Source: Treponema vincentii (GTDB lineage Bacteria; Spirochaetota; Spirochaetia; Treponematales; Treponemataceae). From it: 64,000 bases of DNA. How positions within the stretch are numbered: position 1 is the first letter of the stretch; every line of letters begins with the position of its first letter. Location of the stretch: positions 2,108,001 through 2,172,000 of the forward strand of contig NZ_CP050497.1 in assembly GCF_018336815.1 (NCBI RefSeq), in the 5' to 3' direction. The notes beneath the pieces were generated by a model. The model had not been told where the DNA came from, ran no database searches, and saw only the letters and a list, made by a program, of their open reading frames with translations. The position numbers and the translations under genes are program-made. Shown here one piece after another: positions 61,794 to 64,000 of the stretch.

Positions 61794-64000
61794 CTATTCT
61801 TCCTTGTTGCCCTTCCCGTCCGACTGTCCCTGCATTCCTGCCGCGGTTTGCTCCGGCGCCGCTAATCCGAGGTCTATTTGTAGGTAATTTTTTACATCGG
61901 GAGAAATGCTTTTCTCAAGCGGCATTTCCCCCTGCGCTGGAGTTCCCTGCTGTACCGATTTTTCGTCGGCAGTCTTGTCGGCTGTTTTTTCCGGCGAGGT
62001 ATCCTGCGGTGCGGCTTTTTCGTCGGCAGTTTTGCTGTCTGCGCCTTCTTTTTCGTCGGGGTCTTTTTGATTCGGATACTTGATACGGGAATGATAATAC
62101 CCTGCAAGCGTCGTTACAAATGATTCTTGGATAATGCGCAATTCCCGCAGCGTTAAGTCGCAGTTATCAAGCTGTCCCGATTCCATTTTCGCCTTAACGA
62201 GCTTTGCAATAAATTTTTCCAGCCGCGGAACCGACGGATGATCTAACGTCCGGCAGGCGGCTTCGCTCACGTCGGCAAGCATGACCACGGCGGCCTCTTT
62301 GGTGCGCGGCGGCTGCCCTGGATACGAAAAGTCCTTGGGGCTAACATTGGGATCGAGTTCTTTCGCCTTTGCATAAAAGTATTGCACCAGTGAATTACCG
62401 TGATGCTGCCCGATAATATCGATAACTTCGCGGGGCAGCCGCATACTTTCCGCCTTCTCCACCCCGATTTTTACATGACTACGGATGATAGCCGCCGAAA
62501 GCCGCGGGTTTAAATCCAAGTGCTTATTATACGAAGTTTGATTTTCGACAAAATACTCAGGGTTCGCCATTTTACCGATGTCGTGATAATACGCGCCGAC
62601 CCGCGCCAACAGCGCGTCTGCCCCGATTTCGCGGCAGGCTGCTTCCGCCAATGTCGCAACCATCATCGTGTGGTTATAGGTGCCGGATGCCGCCAACAGC
62701 ATCTGCTTCATCGTCGGGGAGTTAAGGTCGGAAAGCTCCATCAGGCGGAAGCAGGTCGGCGTATTCATCCGGTCTTCCAAAATGGGTAAAAAGCCGAGCA
62801 CAAAGATACCGCTGATAAAGCCGTTTATCACCGAGCCGAGCAGCACAAAAACGAAGTCGCTGTATGAATCGGGAAACACTGAACAAAGCACAAAGGTAAT
62901 AATCGGATGGATGAGCGCAAGCTGACAGGCAGTCTTAATTAAATCCATTCGCCGCCCAGTCAAATTCATCAGCGATACGGACAACAAGCCGGAGAACAGC
63001 GCAAAAAGCGCCGGTTCAAGTTTAAAACCGGTTGCCGTCAGTACAATCAGCATAATAAGGAATACCATCCGTATCGCAATCCGTGTGGAAATAAGCGTCA
63101 CTACCAGCATAGCCGTCAGCGCCGCCGGGATGAACGGGATAATATCGAGCGCCTGCACAAGGGATAGCGCTTTTGCCGTAAATAGAACGATAAGATACAC
63201 GGCAAGCGAAATCAGCAATAAAAAGACTTTTCGGCTTTCTTTTAATCGCTCCCCTACTGTCTGCGCCGAACACATAAAGACGCCGATTATATAGAGGCAG
63301 AGAATAAAAGCGGAAAGCCCCAAAAATTTACTGATGTCAAGATAATTTCCCGCATCGGAATAGGCTTGCAGCTGCCGGTAGTTTTCTGCGGTAATAATAA
63401 AGCCGCGTTTAATAATCTTTTGATTTTTTTGAATGGTAACGATTACCGGCTGAACCTGTTTAAGCGCTTCCTGCGCCCGCATTTCCGTTTCTTTTTCATC
63501 GTAAATAATGGTCGGCTGCAAAAACGGCCGAATGAGGGCTGCCGTTATGGCGGAGTCAAGACTTGCATTCAGCGAGCGTATTGCATTTTTGATATATGTA
63601 TCGAGATTGCCTTTTTTAATAACCGCACTCGTCTGAATATTGATGTACTCACGGTTATTTCCGCGTTGCACTAATAGCGTCATCTCCGTTTGATTAAACC
63701 CTTCGAGTCCTTTCTCGGGAAATTCTGCAATACCGACCGCCATAATTTGTTTGACGATTGCTTGAGCGGCGGCTAAAATAGTGTCAAATTGTCCTGACTT
63801 TTGCAATTTTTTCAAAACTTGGGCATCAAATAGCCCCGGATATTGTTCCTGCACACGTGCGTCAAAAATTGCTTCCGCATCATTATGCAACGCAAGCATA
63901 AACGAAACAAACTCATCGTATTTTTTGAGTGTTTCAGATACCAGTTCCGCGTCCTGCCTAAAAATAGGTGTAATCGTCTGCAATCGGGCAGCTTTTCTGA
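61794..64000 (-). CDS. 7TM-HD phosphohydrolase (PgpH/YqfF family), start beyond the window
   Basis: At least 735 codons; the frame stays open to the window edge (upstream residues RKAAR), so the true start is to the right. N-terminal extracellular 7TMR-HDED domain (about 1-210), seven membrane helices (about 215-395), and an HD domain with YYHDIGKM, HILHG-like RSHVKIGVEKAESMRLP and QHHGNSLVQYF. PgpH enzymes hydrolyse cyclic di-AMP to pApA. A Lys/Glu/Asp/Pro-rich tail of about 100 residues (ADEKAAPQDTSPEKT-type) is unusual and probably disordered. ybeY follows directly. Confidence 0.92.
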   Translation of the reverse strand, partial: RKAARLQTITPIFRQDAELVSETLKKYDEFVSFMLALHNDAEAIFDARVQEQYPGLFDAQVLKKLQKSGQFDTILAAAQAIVKQIMAVGIAEFPEKGLEGFNQTEMTLLVQRGNNREYINIQTSAVIKKGNLDTYIKNAIRSLNASLDSAITAALIRPFLQPTIIYDEKETEMRAQEALKQVQPVIVTIQKNQKIIKRGFIITAENYRQLQAYSDAGNYLDISKFLGLSAFILCLYIIGVFMCSAQTVGERLKESRKVFLLLISLAVYLIVLFTAKALSLVQALDIIPFIPAALTAMLVVTLISTRIAIRMVFLIMLIVLTATGFKLEPALFALFSGLLSVSLMNLTGRRMDLIKTACQLALIHPIITFVLCSVFPDSYSDFVFVLLGSVINGFISGIFVLGFLPILEDRMNTPTCFRLMELSDLNSPTMKQMLLAASGTYNHTMMVATLAEAACREIGADALLARVGAYYHDIGKMANPEYFVENQTSYNKHLDLNPRLSAAIIRSHVKIGVEKAESMRLPREVIDIIGQHHGNSLVQYFYAKAKELDPNVSPKDFSYPGQPPRTKEAAVVMLADVSEAACRTLDHPSVPRLEKFIAKLVKAKMESGQLDNCDLTLRELRIIQESFVTTLAGYYHSRIKYPNQKDPDEKEGADSKTADEKAAPQDTSPEKTADKTADEKSVQQGTPAQGEMPLEKSISPDVKNYLQIDLGLAAPEQTAAGMQGQSDGKGNKEE

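Noticed and set aside
1..64000. tRNA, rRNA, tmRNA or known riboswitches
   Set aside because: All gaps above 150 bp were read for cloverleaf ends and T-box, TPP, SAM or FMN-type motifs; none was recognised. A covariance search would be decisive.

Overview
The window is chromosomal DNA from a spirochaete of the genus Treponema. The main evidence is an unbroken minus-strand motility operon in the treponemal order fliK-flgD-flgE-flbD-motA-motB-fliL-fliM-fliY-fliO-fliP-fliQ-fliR-flhB-flhA-flhF-flhG (about 40.4 kb down to 24.4 kb). A second link is FlgE, which has Lys165 and Cys178, the pair that forms the lysinoalanine cross-link in T. denticola hooks. The moderate GC content suggests an oral treponeme of the T. 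vincentii/T. medium kind rather than T. denticola itself; that is inference. I saw no rRNA, tRNA or CRISPR array.

Layout. 0-1.6 kb: the end of a tyrosine recombinase, a 130-bp structured repeat, tsaC and an FtsB/DivIC-like gene. 1.6-9.1 kb (+): a very acidic 748-aa protein, two DUF115/Maf-type (flagellin-glycosylation) genes, a membrane protein with a degenerate GGDEF domain, and an Asp/Phe-repeat micro-protein. 9.1-24.2 kb (-): valS with a stand-alone SpoT-like HD hydrolase, xdhC with a large TPR membrane protein, apeB, an RNase II-family enzyme, a secreted M48-like protein and a MATE transporter. 24.4-40.4 kb (-): the motility operon, with a sigma-28-like promoter in front of fliK. 40.6-44.5 kb (+): acyl-CoA dehydrogenase, a truncated EtfA fused to rubredoxin, and a flavodiiron protein. 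44.8-49.7 kb (-): sugar ABC importer (binding protein and two permeases) with an M81 peptidase. 50-55.8 kb (-): Sir2 deacetylase, RNase HI, DAHP synthase, AI-2E-family permease, nagB and nagA. 56-57.9 kb (+): DHH phosphoesterase and queH. 58.5-64 kb (-): TPR/periplasmic protein, a CBS-domain protein, ybeY and a 7TM-HD (PgpH-like) protein cut by the window end.

The most notable locus is the acyl-CoA dehydrogenase / EtfA-rubredoxin / flavodiiron cluster. It reads as a short electron path from acyl-CoA or flavin to rubredoxin and then to O2 or NO reduction in an anaerobe. Both internal gaps of the cluster carry the same palindromic leader module, and one is an exact-length 146-bp tandem duplication.

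Two window-wide patterns stand out. First, intergenic DNA is built from a small vocabulary of short palindromes, and several arrays start within about 10 bp of a stop codon. Second, four genes (flhA, motB, rnhA and a TPR gene) are broken by single-base length changes in coding-strand A-runs. These are either homopolymer sequencing errors or sites of slippage or real mutation; this must be settled before the flagellar export gate and stator are called intact.
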